The notes beneath the pieces are model-generated. The model was not told the DNA's origin and did not search any database. It saw only the letters and a list, made by a program, of their open reading frames with translations. Below, one piece after another: positions 43,965-55,639 of a DNA stretch of 64,000 bases (positions within the stretch are counted from its first letter, which is position 1; the number at the start of each line of letters is the position of its first letter). The translations under genes were made by a program, and so were the position numbers. This stretch comes from Harmonia axyridis (taxonomy: Eukaryota > Arthropoda > Insecta > Coleoptera > Coccinellidae), in assembly GCF_914767665.1 (NCBI RefSeq), contig NC_059504.1, positions 16,370,501 through 16,434,500 of the forward strand, given 5' to 3'.

Positions 43965-46070
43965 AAAAGGAGAAACCCTCTGAACCCAAATGACATAAGA
44001 AATATTAAAAAATAATACCCATTGTTGCTTTTATATCTAATTTAAGTTTTATCATTCTTATTGGAAAACATTTTATTATCACAGAAGACTCTCGACTAGA
44101 AGATTATGAGGCACTCAAAAGAACAGCAATAGAAGTGAAGAATTGTTTTTTGAAGCGGATGTAAAGATGGTACTGGAGAGCCGGAAATATATATTAATGG
44201 TAATATCCACTTAATAATTCTCCTCTGCGCCTTTTGTGGCTCATTGAATTCGTCCATTCATAGTCGAAACTCTTGAATGCTTTTTATGTGTTTCGTTGAG
44301 TCACTGATTCCTCGATTATTGATCTAATTGATCATTGGTCATACTTGTCATTCGGTAAGTCGATTAGGTAGTCATCGACCTGGGCTCTGAATGGAAATTT
44401 TTGAATTGGTATGATAAAGAATATAATGTTAGGCGTGAAGTACAATTATCTTTTTTTTTTTAATAATTATTATTATCCAAATGACAAAGTAAAGTTTACT
44501 TGGTTAATTTTTTCCATGAACTTAAAATATGTATGTACCTATATCACAATAATAACAATTTTTTTTTCTGATGTGCCTCACCATCTTATAGTATTTGTTA
44601 TAGTTACTAATACATGAATTTATGGTTCAACTCATAATTGATTTCGATGGTGCTTAGAAAATGAAAAAAAAATTGAATGAATAATCATGTTATTATTGAA
44701 CCTTCACATGTAAAGGAGGAGGAGGAGAAAATATTTATTGGTTTCTTTCATTTTTATTATTGTACGTTAACGTGATAGCCTAGATTCTAGCGTTACAGGA
44801 TGTGAACAATCATTCAGATCATGATTTTCGTTATGTCAACTTACGAATGGAATTGACAGTTAATAGTGATATAGTCGATTGAATTGGTGACATTACCAAA
44901 TTCCCTATAAAAATATTACACTCTGGTGTGAAAAAATACTCCATTTCCAAAAGTAATCTGTAGAAGAAATTACCAAGTTTGATAAAGATCCATTTCGTTT
45001 CGACATTACGTTTTTTGGTTCATCAGTATAACTGAACAACATATTGTTGTCTTCTCTTTAGTAGACACATACACTGAGCTTTGGCAATGACATTATGGCA
45101 AAATGAGCAAAGCCATATCGTAGAAATTTCTTAATTTCTTTAAATTGGCTACACTGTTGATTTGAAGAAATTTGAGCTCGAAATTATTCCACAAGATGTT
45201 TCAAAATAAGGGTTCAACAACAGACTTCTGATTAACCCTGCATATTGAGTATGCAAGTTGACATAAATAATTTGATCAACTGTCTACTGAAAGAAAATTG
45301 TGCCATAAATAAGAGAGCTATGATGCAAATTTTTACCAAATATCAACTTGTTTTTTGCACCTGAGTGTCGAGTCTGCTGTTTTTGCAGATACCCATTTTT
45401 TCCTATAAAGCGAGTTGAAAAAAATTGAATTGGCATAAAATTGTTGGGACAAAGCGTTCCATGGTCCCCATTCTCTCGAATTGATTAATCAAAGCAACAT
45501 TCCGTTGGAAAAAGAATGCTCAATGATCCATTAGGAAAATGTCCTCGTGGGGCAACATCGATCGGCGAAAAAAGAGAAAACGATTATTCCGTTCATTATT
45601 CCCGTTTTCGGATGACAGGAAACGTTCGTTCGTAATAAATTATGGACGACATCGAGGACAATCACGACCGGATATTTTGTAAAGCGCGGGAACCCACTGT
45701 GCAATCAATTTGTTACTTTCATCGGAAAGAATCGGAATGTGTGGCATTCGTGTGTCGTTTGTTTCGAGGCTGTTGATGTTTCTATTTACAAAATGAGGTT
45801 TTGTCGCAACTTACATGTCAAATTTTTTTATCATTGATTTGTTAAAATTATGCTATTTTTCAATGGAAGGCAAAAGCATCTTTTCTAGTTCAGCGTACAG
45901 ACACTAGAGAATCATATTGTTCGAAAATAGGATCTCAATATTTTTGTTTTTAAACGCTCGTTCCCTGAACAGAGAGCTATATCACTGATGACGATTAGGG
46001 TTCATCCGCATATTATTTTTTATACCATTTTAAAACTACAAATTCGATGTGGATGAAATTTTGCATTGAG
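43965..46070. other. AT-rich intergenic stretch with one GC-richer island
   Basis: Mostly AT-rich with no recognised gene. The segment 45540-45790 is CpG-richer and apparently single copy. A short purine run, GGAGGAGGAGGAG, occurs near 44716. No repeats were recognised. Confidence 0.4.
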
Positions 46071-46077
46071 ATGTGGA

Positions 46078-46733
46078 GGGTTTTTCAATCTTGAATGGTG
46101 GTTGGTCAGCTGTTACTTTTGACATCTTTTGACATTTGACAAGTGAGAACTTTGCCATTAGGTACCTACTAAAAATGCATCGATTCATGCTTCAACAACT
46201 CATTGGTATTGTGAAAATTCCCTACAAGAAAGGTGAAAATACTGAATTCACAGATCGATAAATTGAAGCACTTTTGCTAATAGTGCAACTGATGGAAAAT
46301 TTCGAAATGTTAGGAAAATTTTTTGATATGAAGAAGTGAAAACGAATGTGTTGCTCTGGAACCTCTGAGAATATTGTTGCAGGAGTCTATAGTGTTGACG
46401 AAAACGCAGGTTTATTGGTTCCTCGTAGATCTTGGAAATTAGGCATTCCACAAACGACATTATACCGAATTTTGAATAAATACTATGGTCTTAAGACTTT
46501 CAAACTGATCGATCACTAGCAATGTCATATCTTTACTGATTGGATTCTATAGAAATGTATCAAAATGACCTGAACCTTCATCGAAAAATCATCTTCAGTG
46601 ATGAGGCCCATTTTCGCCTCGGAAGCTAGGTTAATAAGCAGAATTAATGCAATTGGGGTTCGACAAATCCAAAAATGATTATTGAAAAGCCCATGCATCC
46701 TTAACGTGTCACTGTTTGGTGGTTGCCTTGCAA
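46078..46733 (+). mobile_element. Mariner-superfamily element (DUF4817 type), 3'-truncated
   Basis: The leader GGGTTTTTCAATCTTGAATG with downstream TTTTGACATTTGAC is shared with the related 5' ends at 26.9, 53.3 and 54.7 kb. Coding pieces are MHRFMLQQLIGIVKIPYKKG at 46174, then SWKLGIPQTTLYRILNKYYG, then KIIFSDEAHFRLGS with the first catalytic Asp, VNKQN, and EKPMHP followed by RVTVWW. It stops at 46733, where mariner copy D begins on the other strand. Confidence 0.88.
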
Positions 46734-47318
46734 GCTGCTGTTCAAAAGCAAACAAAGGCCGTTTCTCTCTCTGCTTCAACTCGAACTGCACCCAATTTTC
46801 TTGTTTCTGAATCGTTCCCATGACTTTCAGGCGTTTTTAATTGGCTTGTTGCGTCATTTTCAATGATCGGGCCAATTGTTTATGCGTTCGACACGAGTCT
46901 TGATCAAGTAATGCCTTCGATTCTGCATCTTCGAGAACCTACTCTCTTCCACCCCCATGCTGGTCATCGATGTCAAAATCATTGTTCTTGAAGCTTTGAA
47001 AGCACTCTTCCACCTTCTTCCACTTTTGCGGCCTCACCATAGGTATTTGAGAGCAATCGATGAGTCTCCTTCGCAGATTTATTCATTATAAAGCAGAAAA
47101 TAAAACCTCCCGCATCTGACGAGAATTTGGCTCGTAAGCTGACATTTTTAATCGAGAATATCATTATGATGCAGACACAAATTGACTAATATTGCGATGG
47201 CGTTATTTTTAAAAATACCTAAGCTCATTGTTTGACATTTACGAATTATTTATTTCGACCACCACTCACCGCTACAGCAATCTATTGCAAAACGGCGGCC
47301 GCAAAGTTGTACACCTAC
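46734..47318 (-). mobile_element. Mariner, 'TTAGGTGTACAAC' family, copy D, 3'-truncated
   Basis: The 5' TIR at about 47281-47318 reads on the minus strand TAGGTGTACAACTTTGCGGC. Coding pieces follow the family: a SAYEPNSRQMREVLFSAL-like start near 47142, a helix-turn-helix region, then MGTIQKQENWVQFELKQREK and FAFEQQLARQ at the truncation point, 46734. Frameshifts are present. The junction with the DUF4817-type element at 46733/46734 is abrupt. Confidence 0.87.
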
Positions 47319-47319
47319 C

Positions 47320-48055
47320 TAATAATATTATAGTTGTGTGATTTCCGTGGAGCGGAAACACATCTAAGCACTGAAGTGTTTGTGTTATATAACTTCCATT
47401 CCTCGGAAAGAGACATATACAAACAACTATATTTTTAATGGACAAAGGTGGGCACATCCCGCAATATCTGAGGCAAAATAACGAGTTGAACTCAGCGGAC
47501 CGCGGAGGTAAGTGGATTTTATCTAAGAATTATATTTCTTCATTCCGAAATAATTATATATATATTTTTTTTATAATATCATTATAAGAACAAAAAAGTT
47601 GAAATGACATTTCTTTCGCAAAACATGTTATAAATTGGGCGATTCTTTTTCGAGCCTAGTTACGAGATGCGCCGCCTCTCAGGGGTTTGTGTTTGCTCCC
47701 GAGATCCTTGGTGGACTCTTCAGTTAGGCTATCCAGCGATCTCTGCCTAAGACACACTCTCTCACACCATCGTGAGAGGAGATCCTTTTGCAACTTAAAG
47801 ATCCCTTTAAATATGTTGTTGACGAAGTAGTGTGGCGCGAACAACCATAGCGCCATCTGTGACCAGACATAGCCACTACATAAATCAGTGCAGAACATAT
47901 TAATTCGAATATTGGGTAACCAACAAAAAAACATTAATCTCGGTCACAAGTCACATTGTTTGGCTAGCTAAATCATTCCTTTCAGACTTGTATAGATCGA
48001 ACAGGATATCACGTGGAAACAATAGCTACCCTACCACAACACTCCGTCACTATTA
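47320..48055. other. Intergenic stretch without a recognised gene
   Basis: Near 47331-47435 the ends ATAGTTGT and ACAACTAT with inner GATTTCCG and CGGAAA form a weak inverted repeat. The minus-strand frame 47656-47934 (92 codons) has no known domain. Confidence 0.35.
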
Positions 48056-48059
48056 AATT

Positions 48060-48850
48060 TTGATCGAATACACCGAATACGCTTCAACTAAAAAAATTTG
48101 GCACAACATTGTCAATGACATGAGAATCTGAAAATCGTCCATATCTGGATTCATCAGTGAAAATGACACTACGCCAATGACCGTTCCAATTGATATGTTG
48201 CCTTGCCCATTCCAGTCTTTGACGCTTATGGTCACGTGTTAATGGAACTCCTCTTAATGGAAGTCTCGAACATAGATTCACCTCTCTCAAACGTCGTCTG
48301 ATGGTTTGTATGGAAACTTGGACCCCATCTGCATTTTGAGGAGTATTCCGTAGCATTCTACACGTAGATGTAGGGTTTCTTATCACCGAAACGGTGATGA
48401 AACGATACTGAGCAGGTGTTGTTTTTCGTCGCCCTCCAAGCCTTGGCCTTTCCTACAAGGAACTTGTCTCCCTGAACCTATTCCAAAGTCGAGATATCAC
48501 ACTTTGGCTGACTTGGAACCTTTCCGCTACAACAACCTGAGTAGGGTCACCCTGTAGCATTCCGATAGCCCTATTAGCCTCAACGTTTGTCTTGGCATTT
48601 TCAGAAAACTCGCTTCAAATCGAAGCCGTTGATTAACTGACTCCATTTCAAAATAAGAACATTCATGAAGCATATGCAAAGAACCAAACTTCAGAAAAAA
48701 GGTGACCAGAAATGTCTCATACTGATTTTTATTGGATCGATTCAAACTGTAATTGAGTTTTAAATGATTTTACAGCGATTTTCTCGAAGATTACATACTT
48801 TTCAAAACTATTGAATATGATATCCTTAACTCTTGTGGAGCAGTATATTT
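48060..48850 (-). pseudogene. Tc1-like transposase, N-terminal half (family of the 7.6 kb element)
   Basis: The 5' leader (about 48850-48670) matches 8190-8390 of the 7628-9036 element. Coding sequence starts near 48605 (MPRQTLRLIGLSECYR and, in another frame, VVVAERFQVSQSVISRLWNR), then TPAQYRFITVSVIRNPTSTC, SIQTIRRRLREVNLCSRLPL and VIFTDESRYGRFSDS with the first catalytic Asp, ending near 48086. The C-terminal half is absent. Neither TIR is present. Confidence 0.88.
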
Positions 48851-48879
48851 TCTTCCCGAATCACCGTCGAACATAATCA

Positions 48880-49260
48880 ACCTCCCATAACCCTAAACAT
48901 GAAACGGAAACAACCGCTGTTTATCGATACATTACATACGACTCCGGGGCCGGGGGATCATTAAATCCCAAATTCAACATCGGCTCTGTTGCGCGATTGT
49001 CCCGGAAATAATTCGGAAATGCCTGGCGGAATTCATAAACGAATTAAAGTTTCGTAAAAGCTGGCGCGGATTTAACGTGCCGGAGCCGGTATCGGATTGA
49101 GTTGAATACACATCGACAACATTCGCAATTTGCCATGAATTCCTAATGAAATTGATTCCAGTCAACGTTGTGTATGGCGGGCGTGACGTTGCGAAGGAAA
49201 CACATGGATTGGTCCGGGGTGGTGTTGTTTGCCTTTTGCGGTTTTTGTCAAACAATACGT
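48880..49260. other. CpG-rich island, apparently single copy
   Basis: The base composition changes (CCGGGGCCGGGGG, GGCGCGGATTTAACGTGCCG). The minus-strand frame 48974-49255 is open for 93 codons but shows no known domain. It may be old host sequence. Its right edge runs into a tandem duplication. Confidence 0.35.
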
Positions 49261-49690
49261 ACCGGAATTCATAGGTTTCAATGGCTGGATGGGGGTACTT
49301 CAGGGCTCCGTTCTAGGGCCAAACGATTTTACGGTTAATCTCACTTCGGTAGGTTCTAGTTTGGAAATTTTCCAATTGATAATTGCCAAGAATTGATACA
49401 AAATAAGGAAATACATTTTTTTAAGGAAACATATGAATTGGTTCAGCGGTCTTTCGTTTGAGAAGTTGCGTGAATTGAACCGTTTTAATGGACTAAATTA
49501 CAAATGTGCCATACTGTCTGCACTAGAATTTATAGATTTCAAAAGCTTGAAAGGAGGATTTCAGGGTTCCATTCTAGAGCTGATTGATTTCAGATTTGAT
49601 CTCCCTTTGGTTTGTTTTATTTTGGAAATGTTTCAATTGCCAATTATCGAAATGGAAATTGGTAATGAGGCAATACAGTTTTTTGAATAA
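49194..49690 (+). repeat. Old tandem duplication, period about 230-260 bp
   Basis: AAGGAAACACATGGATTGGT (49194) aligns with AAGGAAACATATGAATTGGT (49423), and TTCAGGGCTCCGTTCTAG (49299) with TTCAGGGTTCCATTCTAG (49560). Similarity continues through TTTGGAAATTTTCCAATTG and TTTTGGAAATGTTTCAATTG. Copy 2 has gained about 30 bp. An 85-codon plus-strand frame spans copy 2 but has no known domain. Confidence 0.75.
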
Positions 49691-49863
49691 GTTCACTTTT
49701 GATCTCAATCTTTTTAGTTGACTCCTTATCTACTGGACGAAGACAATCTAATATAAATATCAAAATTATAACTGAAATTGAAACATTGAATTTCAAAAAT
49801 TATGATACGGGAAGAATGTAGCCATTACAAAGTAATTGTTTTATGTTGAATAATATATAACTT

Positions 49864-50303
49864 CATTGTGCCAAAATCTTCACTATTTGACATATCTTTT
49901 TAATATACTTTGTCAAGGAAAACAATTTTGGCTGAAAGAAAATGAATTGTCCAAAACTGTACAATTACGTGAACGTTAGCCATTCGAGTCGACTAATTAA
50001 ATAAACATTAAGAGAGACGCGTGTTTCGGATTGTTGGTATTTTTTAATACAAGTTTTCCTCATCACTGTTTTCAATCAAAAACCGACTGAATTTTTTTTG
50101 TTACTCTTCTGTGAAATGGATATGGAAATCAACATATAGAAATGAAATAACAATTTTAGAGAACTTTTTATATTTTGGTTGATGTTTACTCTAATCAATA
50201 AAAGAATACTTCAAATTATAAAGATCGAATCAAAATTATCATATCATTTTGCCAAAACCTTCTTCATCTATATCTTTTTGATATGAACTTTGTTGTCTAG
50301 GAA
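49864..50303. repeat. Repeat with 60-bp direct ends and a hammerhead-like motif
   Basis: The segments 49864-49923 and 50245-50303 are direct repeats (TTGTGCCAAAATCTTC against TTTTGCCAAAACCTTC, then TATCTTTTTRATATRMACTT). About 380 bp separates their starts. In between, 49950-50068 is homologous to the arms of the inverted repeat at 57 kb. No coding capacity. The arrangement recalls small tandem retrozyme-type repeats, but that is only an inference. Confidence 0.5.
50016..50066 (-). ncRNA. Hammerhead-like motif, copy with one core change
   Basis: On the minus strand, GTGATGA (50066-50060) stands where the hammerhead core has CTGATGA. It is followed by GGA, an inner stem TTGTATT/AATACCAA, TCC, then GAAAC, a self-complementary ACGCGT and a GTC triplet at 50018-50016. 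All core boxes except one base fit. The related copy at 57305 carries the C that is lost here, and this copy has the T that is lost there. Activity of this copy is unlikely. Confidence 0.4.
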
Positions 50304-50309
50304 CAGAGC

Positions 50310-51590
50310 GGATCTAGAAAAATGAAATTGTCAGGTATGTTTGCCGCATTAAAAAAATTAATAATTCATTACTTTCCTTACTATTCTTCTTCCCCCTTTC
50401 AAATCAAAATTTGCTTAAACAAAACTAGTTCTAATACTAGTAGTAGTGCTGTCTAACGAAAACTTTCTAAGGAAATAAAGAAGGAATTTGGCCAGTTCTT
50501 AAAATAATTTTGTCATACATAAATTATGGGATTCGAAAGTTCGAGGCGAATTTGAATCAGAAATGTACATTCTTTCCTTCATATACCAACTTCCAAATCA
50601 TACTAATTCTTATCTAAGACAGCATGGTTTTTGCATTTTTCTTACGTATCATATCATTTATGATTGAAATAATTCCAAATTCAAATCAAACTTGGTGAAC
50701 ATATAAAAATTGACGAAAAATGAAGTAAGGTGAAAATTTCTTTGAAAAACACAAGAAATCAAATATCTCGAAAACTGTTGATTTTCGGTTATCTATAAAT
50801 ATTGCTCAATCGGCAGCAAATGAATGATACTAACACCTCCTCTAAGGTTCACGTCTATAATTTGGAAACACCCTGAATATTGGTAGAATTTCACTCTGAT
50901 TAGATAGGGACCTTGAATTATTTTTTTCTTAATTCTTTCCAATTTTCTCCAACAGATTTTCCTCACATCAATATCCTATCGAATGTTCATACATATTTCA
51001 ATTCCTAACGACTTTTTGCTGTTTGTTCAGCCGCATTTCATATTTACACGCTACATATATGACAAAACGTACCGAATAGAAAACAATTTGACATTTTCCG
51101 TAAACATTCCGTCAATAGTAGTTTACACGTGTGTTGTCGCCTCAGGGTTGAAATCACATACATATAGGCTATTTTCATGAGAGCCGACTTTTTCTGTTTA
51201 TTTTCCGAGTTAGGTATACACGGTTATCTATTCACAATTCCCACAGTCGGCTAACTGATTCAATAAATTCGAAGTTTATTATTGTTTGGTTTCTGGCTTC
51301 ATCAGGGTCTAAAGTGGTGTCTATAAAACAGATGATTTTCAATGTTTTAATGTTGAAACATATGATGATGTGTATACAAACATTCCTTTCATTAAGTTTG
51401 GATTAAGTACGTATTGAAAACAATTTTCATCCACTCTTTCTATTGATTTGATTGATTTAGTTTTCGAAAATAGATATTTTTCGTCCACTCTTTATTAGCG
51501 TTCAACGCAGTTCTGCGAACGCTATTGGCATCTACAGAAACTAATGTTTACTAATTACTGCTACTACTGTAACAGTTTTTTTGTCAAATT
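50310..51590. other. AT-rich intergenic stretch, nothing recognised
   Basis: No known domain in the short frames (for example 50983-51180). GAAACACCCTGAATA near 50867 is a CAGGGTG-type solo end. Confidence 0.4.
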
Positions 51591-51593
51591 AAT

Positions 51594-51980
51594 ATACAGG
51601 GTTAGAACTATTTAGAGGTGCACTACAGGGATATCGAAAACCGTAAGAAATACAGGGTGGCTTGAATTACAAAAAAGTTGCGATATTTAGGGATGAGTAT
51701 TTTGGTGTAAACAGATCTAAAATATCTGCAATGATTCCCGAGATATCTCGGAAAAACTAAGAATCGCGATTTTTTTTTTCTTTTCTTTATAAATTATTTG
51801 ATTCTGGAAATAACGAAAATCCGTTTATAGACATAATCCAATATAGAGATTCTAATAGTGTCGTCAGAGTTTTTCTGTTTTCCAGTATTTCAGAGACGCG
51901 ATAGTCTTCCTTTTTTCTTATGGAGGCCATATTGGTTCACCTTGAAGGGTGATAAAAATAAATACGTATTCAACAACACT
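51594..51980. repeat. CAGGGTG-type repeat remnants
   Basis: ACAGGGTTAG (51596) and TACAGGGTGG (51651) are left-type ends in direct orientation, followed by non-coding sequence with GATATCTCGG. No right end was found. Probably fragments of one or two of the short repeats common here. Confidence 0.4.
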
Positions 51981-51984
51981 CTAC

Positions 51985-53151
51985 AAAATTTTCGGGTCTA
52001 GCTACGCAGCTACCCTCTTTTTGTTCGTTTAAGTAGTGGACTGGAGCCAGAATTGTCAAATAACTTGTTGCTTTGTTGACAATTGTTATGTGAAACCACC
52101 ACTTGAGTTTTGTAAAAACCTGAATTATTATTATTTAAATTGGGGTCGTTGTGGCTTGATAAGCCTTCCGGCAACTGCGACCATGTAGACCTTTTGTTCC
52201 CTACCCTACTCATTCATGGAAACCCAAGGAGGTCGTCAATGGCGTTGATAAAACTGGCAACCTCCTTAGGGGCCTTGGCCATTACCTCTCGAGTATCCAG
52301 AACCCGCTACCCCATATGAATGGTTCTTAGGCCAGCCAGCTTTGGATACTTGCATACCATGTGTTTAGCTGTTTCTGCTTCTGATCCACAGAACCTGCAA
52401 ATCTCACTGCTGACTTTCCCATCCGGTACAAATGATGTTTGTACCGACAGTGCTCCGTCAGCAGTCGCACCATCACCGAAGCTCGGCTCGTGACACCTCC
52501 AAGAGCTTCTTGGCCTCAGTAACTCCAGGAGTGTTTGTCCAGTGGGTTATCCTGTTAATCAACTCCCATTGATGGACCGCTGTCTTATGTTGGTATTTTC
52601 CTAGCCCACAGAAAAGCTCAGGTCCAGCAGGTGTTAGCCTTGATGCACTCTTTCAAGTTAATCGGTTTTTTTGTTTCCTTCAACACCACAGTGCCCTGGT
52701 ACCCATAGTAGAATCACTTTATTACCTCTGGCCATTTGCCTTATGGTGTTACGGCACTCCCAGGTCAACAAGGACCCCTAGCAGTACGATTCCAGGGATA
52801 TCAGCGTGGTCTGGCTGTCCGTGGTGATGTAGACATGCGCCCCCTTGTGGTTCATTTTAAGACACTCCTGAGCGCATACGTAAAAAGCAACTATCTCTGT
52901 CTTTAAAATAGAGGGCTCACTTCGCAGATTCACAGTTTTGATCTATATCACCCAATGCCAGTACCTCTCTCTGATTTTGATCCATCGTTGAACCATATGG
53001 ATGACTTTGTGTCCAAACGATTTACGAAACTTATTGCACTAGGACGGTCAGTTATGACCATTTCAAAGGGCGTTTTGAAATCGAAGATGGTTGGCATAAC
53101 ATTCGATAATTTTGCCGAGAGGTTTGAATCTAGTTGATTCAATATCCTCAT
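51985..53151 (-). pseudogene. Jockey/R1-like non-LTR retrotransposon, RNase H and C-terminal region
   Basis: On the minus strand the frame opens with SIWFNDGSKSERGTGIG (53000-52950), the first Asp box of a ribonuclease H domain (normally FTDGSK). It continues across frameshifts to LLWVPGHCGVEGNKKTD near 52700, the late RNase H box, then LLTEHCRYKHHLYRMGKS and a Cys-rich tail with a KHMVCKYP-like piece near 52350, and ends at FHE near 52213. About 200 bp of 3' untranslated sequence follows. Reverse transcriptase is absent (5' truncation), and many frameshifts make it inactive. Confidence 0.85.
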
Positions 53152-53221
53152 ATGTTCAATCCAGTTTCCAGGTAGAAGCTAAAAAAAAACCTGAAGATAA
53201 TTATGTTTGATAATTAAAGTC

Positions 53222-53375
53222 CCATAGTTTTGCGAATGCAAACAATTTCAATGCGTTGTATCGTTCCATTTTCAGTAATGGCGCATTGTCAAATGTCAAA
53301 TGGTGACAGCTTCAAAAGTGACAGCTGCCCAGAGAGCGGTCGATTCAAATTTGAACCTCTCATTGAAAAACCCTG
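53222..53375 (-). mobile_element. 5' end of a DUF4817-type mariner element
   Basis: On the minus strand: CAGGGTTTTTCAATGAGAGG, then a leader with GACAGCTTCAAAAGTGACAG complement and TTTGACATTTGACAA, and a start MERYNALKLFAFAK at about 53262. Only about 150 bp are present before the sequence changes. It matches the leader at 54740 and, less closely, 46078 and 26918. Confidence 0.8.
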
Positions 53376-53439
53376 TATGATGGCGAACAATTCGAACAAA
53401 TACAGACATATAAAAAAATTAAGCATATAAATAAAAACA

Positions 53440-54060
53440 AACTATTAAAATTTTTCAATTCCGGAATAATCAAGAATCACAGCATGTTTTCCGAATTCAA
53501 CAGGCTGCAACTGAGCCAATAGCACAGGCTTGTCATGAAACCATGAACCGTAACGTACTAAAACGTGGATTAACCTACTAAAATTTCAAAATTGTCATAG
53601 GATTCGCGTTTATACAGTTTCAGGGGATACCGTTTTACGAGGGAAAGTCATAACTAACCCATTTGAAAGCTTTCATTCGAACCGAATGGCCCGCTTTGTC
53701 TTTGTGTATCTCCGAAATGGATTAAGCGCGAAAAAAAAATAGAGGCGCGTTCCGAGTGACATAATACCTTGGCCATTGATTGAAATTGGCCGAGCTAGTT
53801 TTGGGACGAATATTCAATTTGGGCATGGATATGAGCGTTGATACCGACATTCACTCACCAAAACGATATCACGTTTTGGATTTGCTAGTTGATTTTGAGG
53901 GGAAATGGGGATTGCCTATTTTCAATTATGGCCGTTCAAAACCGGCAATTAGATCATGGGATTTGCAGGGAAAGGGTTATTCTATTGTTCAAAATCGATA
54001 GGTTTTCCATTAGTTGGATTATACATATATAGCTTTTATTCGGTTGCCGAATATATAAAC
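53440..54060. other. Apparently single-copy stretch without a recognised gene
   Basis: Somewhat CpG-richer around 53680-53900. The plus-strand frame 53780-54001 (73 codons, with MKLAELVLGRIFNLGMDMSV) has no known domain. It could be host sequence or a chance frame. Confidence 0.3.
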
Positions 54061-54104
54061 AAAAAGACAAACATTATCTACTCAATTAGCCTAACTTAAC
54101 TACT

Positions 54105-54596
54105 CAATTAAATTGATACGGAAACATTAGATTGTGGCTGTTATTGCATTCTGTGACTGCGCATGTGGCTGAACAAGCCATTTCTTGAAGATATATTTCT
54201 TCCACACTCCACACACTGGTAGTTTTCTTCAGATAGATTTCGACGTGGCCTGTCTGGTTTATTATCGCTAAAGAGGGAAATGGTCCTTCTCCATGCGCTG
54301 CGATCTTGTGCAATTTCTTCCCAATTGTTTTTAATATTTAGAGCCTTTAAGTCCGAGTGTAGCACATCTTTGTAGCGCCTCAGCTGTCCTACTTGGTTAC
54401 CGCTCTCCAAGTTTCCATATAGGACGCATTTTGGTAGGCAGTTTTCGATTATCCGAGCAACGTGACCTGCCAATCTGAGGCAGGACTGACCGATTATAAC
54501 AGATATGCTCTTACACTTGGCTCTTTGAAGGATCTCAGCGTTGGATATCTTATGAAACCATTTAACTATTTGGATTATACAAGCATGCACGTACAA
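54105..54596 (-). pseudogene. Non-LTR retrotransposon ORF2, C-terminal end
   Basis: The 151-codon open frame includes LRLAGHVARIIENCLPKCVL, then GQLRRYKDVLHSDLKALNI, WEEIAQDRSAWRRTISLF and a terminal zinc-finger-like YQCVECGRNISSRNGLFSHM followed by RSH. This is the common C-terminal end of an animal non-LTR reverse-transcriptase protein (GH..RM...PK...YGEL...RYKD..K..LK....WE..A.DR..WR...C..C.R.F.S..GL..H.R.H). The 151 codons are uninterrupted, so this fragment is relatively young. The rest is 5'-truncated at about 54596. Confidence 0.88.
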
Positions 54597-54739
54597 TAAT
54601 TCGTCAAAATGAAAAATACTTTCTCTTCTAGCATATCTTGGGGTTCCTCAGGGATGCCACCTAGAGCAATATATATTTCTTTATAAATATTGAATTTTCG
54701 AAAGCATTGTAACGCTGTAATACACTCATAAACTATAAA

Positions 54740-54955
54740 TGGTTTTTCAATGAGAGGTTTCACTTTGAATAGCTCGCTATCTGGGCAGTAGTTATTTTTG
54801 AAGCTGTCATCTTTTGACATTTGACCACTAAAACAACAAGTCATCATTGAAAATGAAACGATACAAGCTTCAAGAAAGGATTGGAATTGCTGAACTAAAG
54901 AAAAAAAAGGGAATTTTGAGCTCTTAGGATAATTTAGTGATATGATGAATCGAAA
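54740..54955 (+). mobile_element. 5' end of a DUF4817-type mariner element
   Basis: GGTTTTTCAATGAGAGGTTT is followed by CTGTCATCTTTTGACATTTG and a start at about 54853, MKRYKLQERIGIAELKKKKG. The remainder of the transposase is lacking. Its outer end faces the outer end of the minus-strand copy at 53375. The two are separate 5' ends rather than one element. Confidence 0.8.
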
Positions 54956-54959
54956 CTAT

Positions 54960-55330
54960 GCGTCATTGAGAGGGATTACCACCACGTATACTTCCGCATA
55001 TCAGTCAAACATTAGGTACATTCCTCCTCTGGCGCTCCTGCAATGACCAAACTTTGTACGTTTACGTAGTTGTACACTTCCACTGTCTTCTTTCTCTTCA
55101 AGAAGCGTTCAAGCAGAGGGCATAAATTTACAACGGTTGATAATGTTTTTCAAAAATTATAGTTTTACTTCTTTTGTTAGGTTTTTTTTTCACGAATATT
55201 TCAACAATATATCAGTTCTTGGTACATTGATCATATCATCAATTCTTTTGCGAAAAACGAAAAGTTACCAATTTTTTTCATTCGCAAATTTAAAATATTA
55301 TTATTTCACAATGCAGATTATTGTTTGAAG
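54960..55330 (+). repeat. Dispersed repeat, copy 2 (sister at 33614-33960)
   Basis: Begins GAGAGGGATTACCACCACGT and contains KNYSFTSFV-encoding sequence at about 55155, as in the sister copy. No function recognised. Confidence 0.7.
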
Positions 55331-55389
55331 AAATTATGTGAAAACCATATAAAAATCGATGGTTGTAAGAGGAAAAATAAAAATTGTTC

Positions 55390-55630
55390 ATTGTATTAAA
55401 GAATGGCAATCATCAACGTGATTTCATTGATACAATCAGAGAGACAGAAAGAAGCATAGGAAGACCGAGAAAAAGATGGATAGTCGACATAGTCGATATA
55501 GCCGGCAAGCAATGGACGCGAGAACAGCAAAAGACAGAGAAGCATGGAAAAAACTGGAAGAGGCCTATGTCTGACACTGAATGAAAGAGGGCTGAAGAAG
55601 AAAAGACTTTATCATTAATAAAATGAAATT
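55390..55630 (+). pseudogene. Non-LTR retrotransposon 3' end fragment
   Basis: The frame reads SIGRPRKRWIVDIVDIAGKQ, then WTREQQKTEKHGKNWKRPMS across a frameshift. This is the usual end of another non-LTR ORF2 type (GRPRKRW.DD....AG..W...AQDR..WK.LEEA). The trailing ATGAAAGAGGGCTGAAGAAG is typical of its 3' end. Only about 240 bp remain. Confidence 0.8.
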
Positions 55631-55639
55631 TCATTTCAC

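Noticed and set aside
53222..54955. One element with inverted ends at 53.3 and 54.8 kb
   Set aside because: The ends are both 5' leaders with their outer tips facing inward, the wrong way round for TIRs of an element lying between them. They are two separate 5' fragments.
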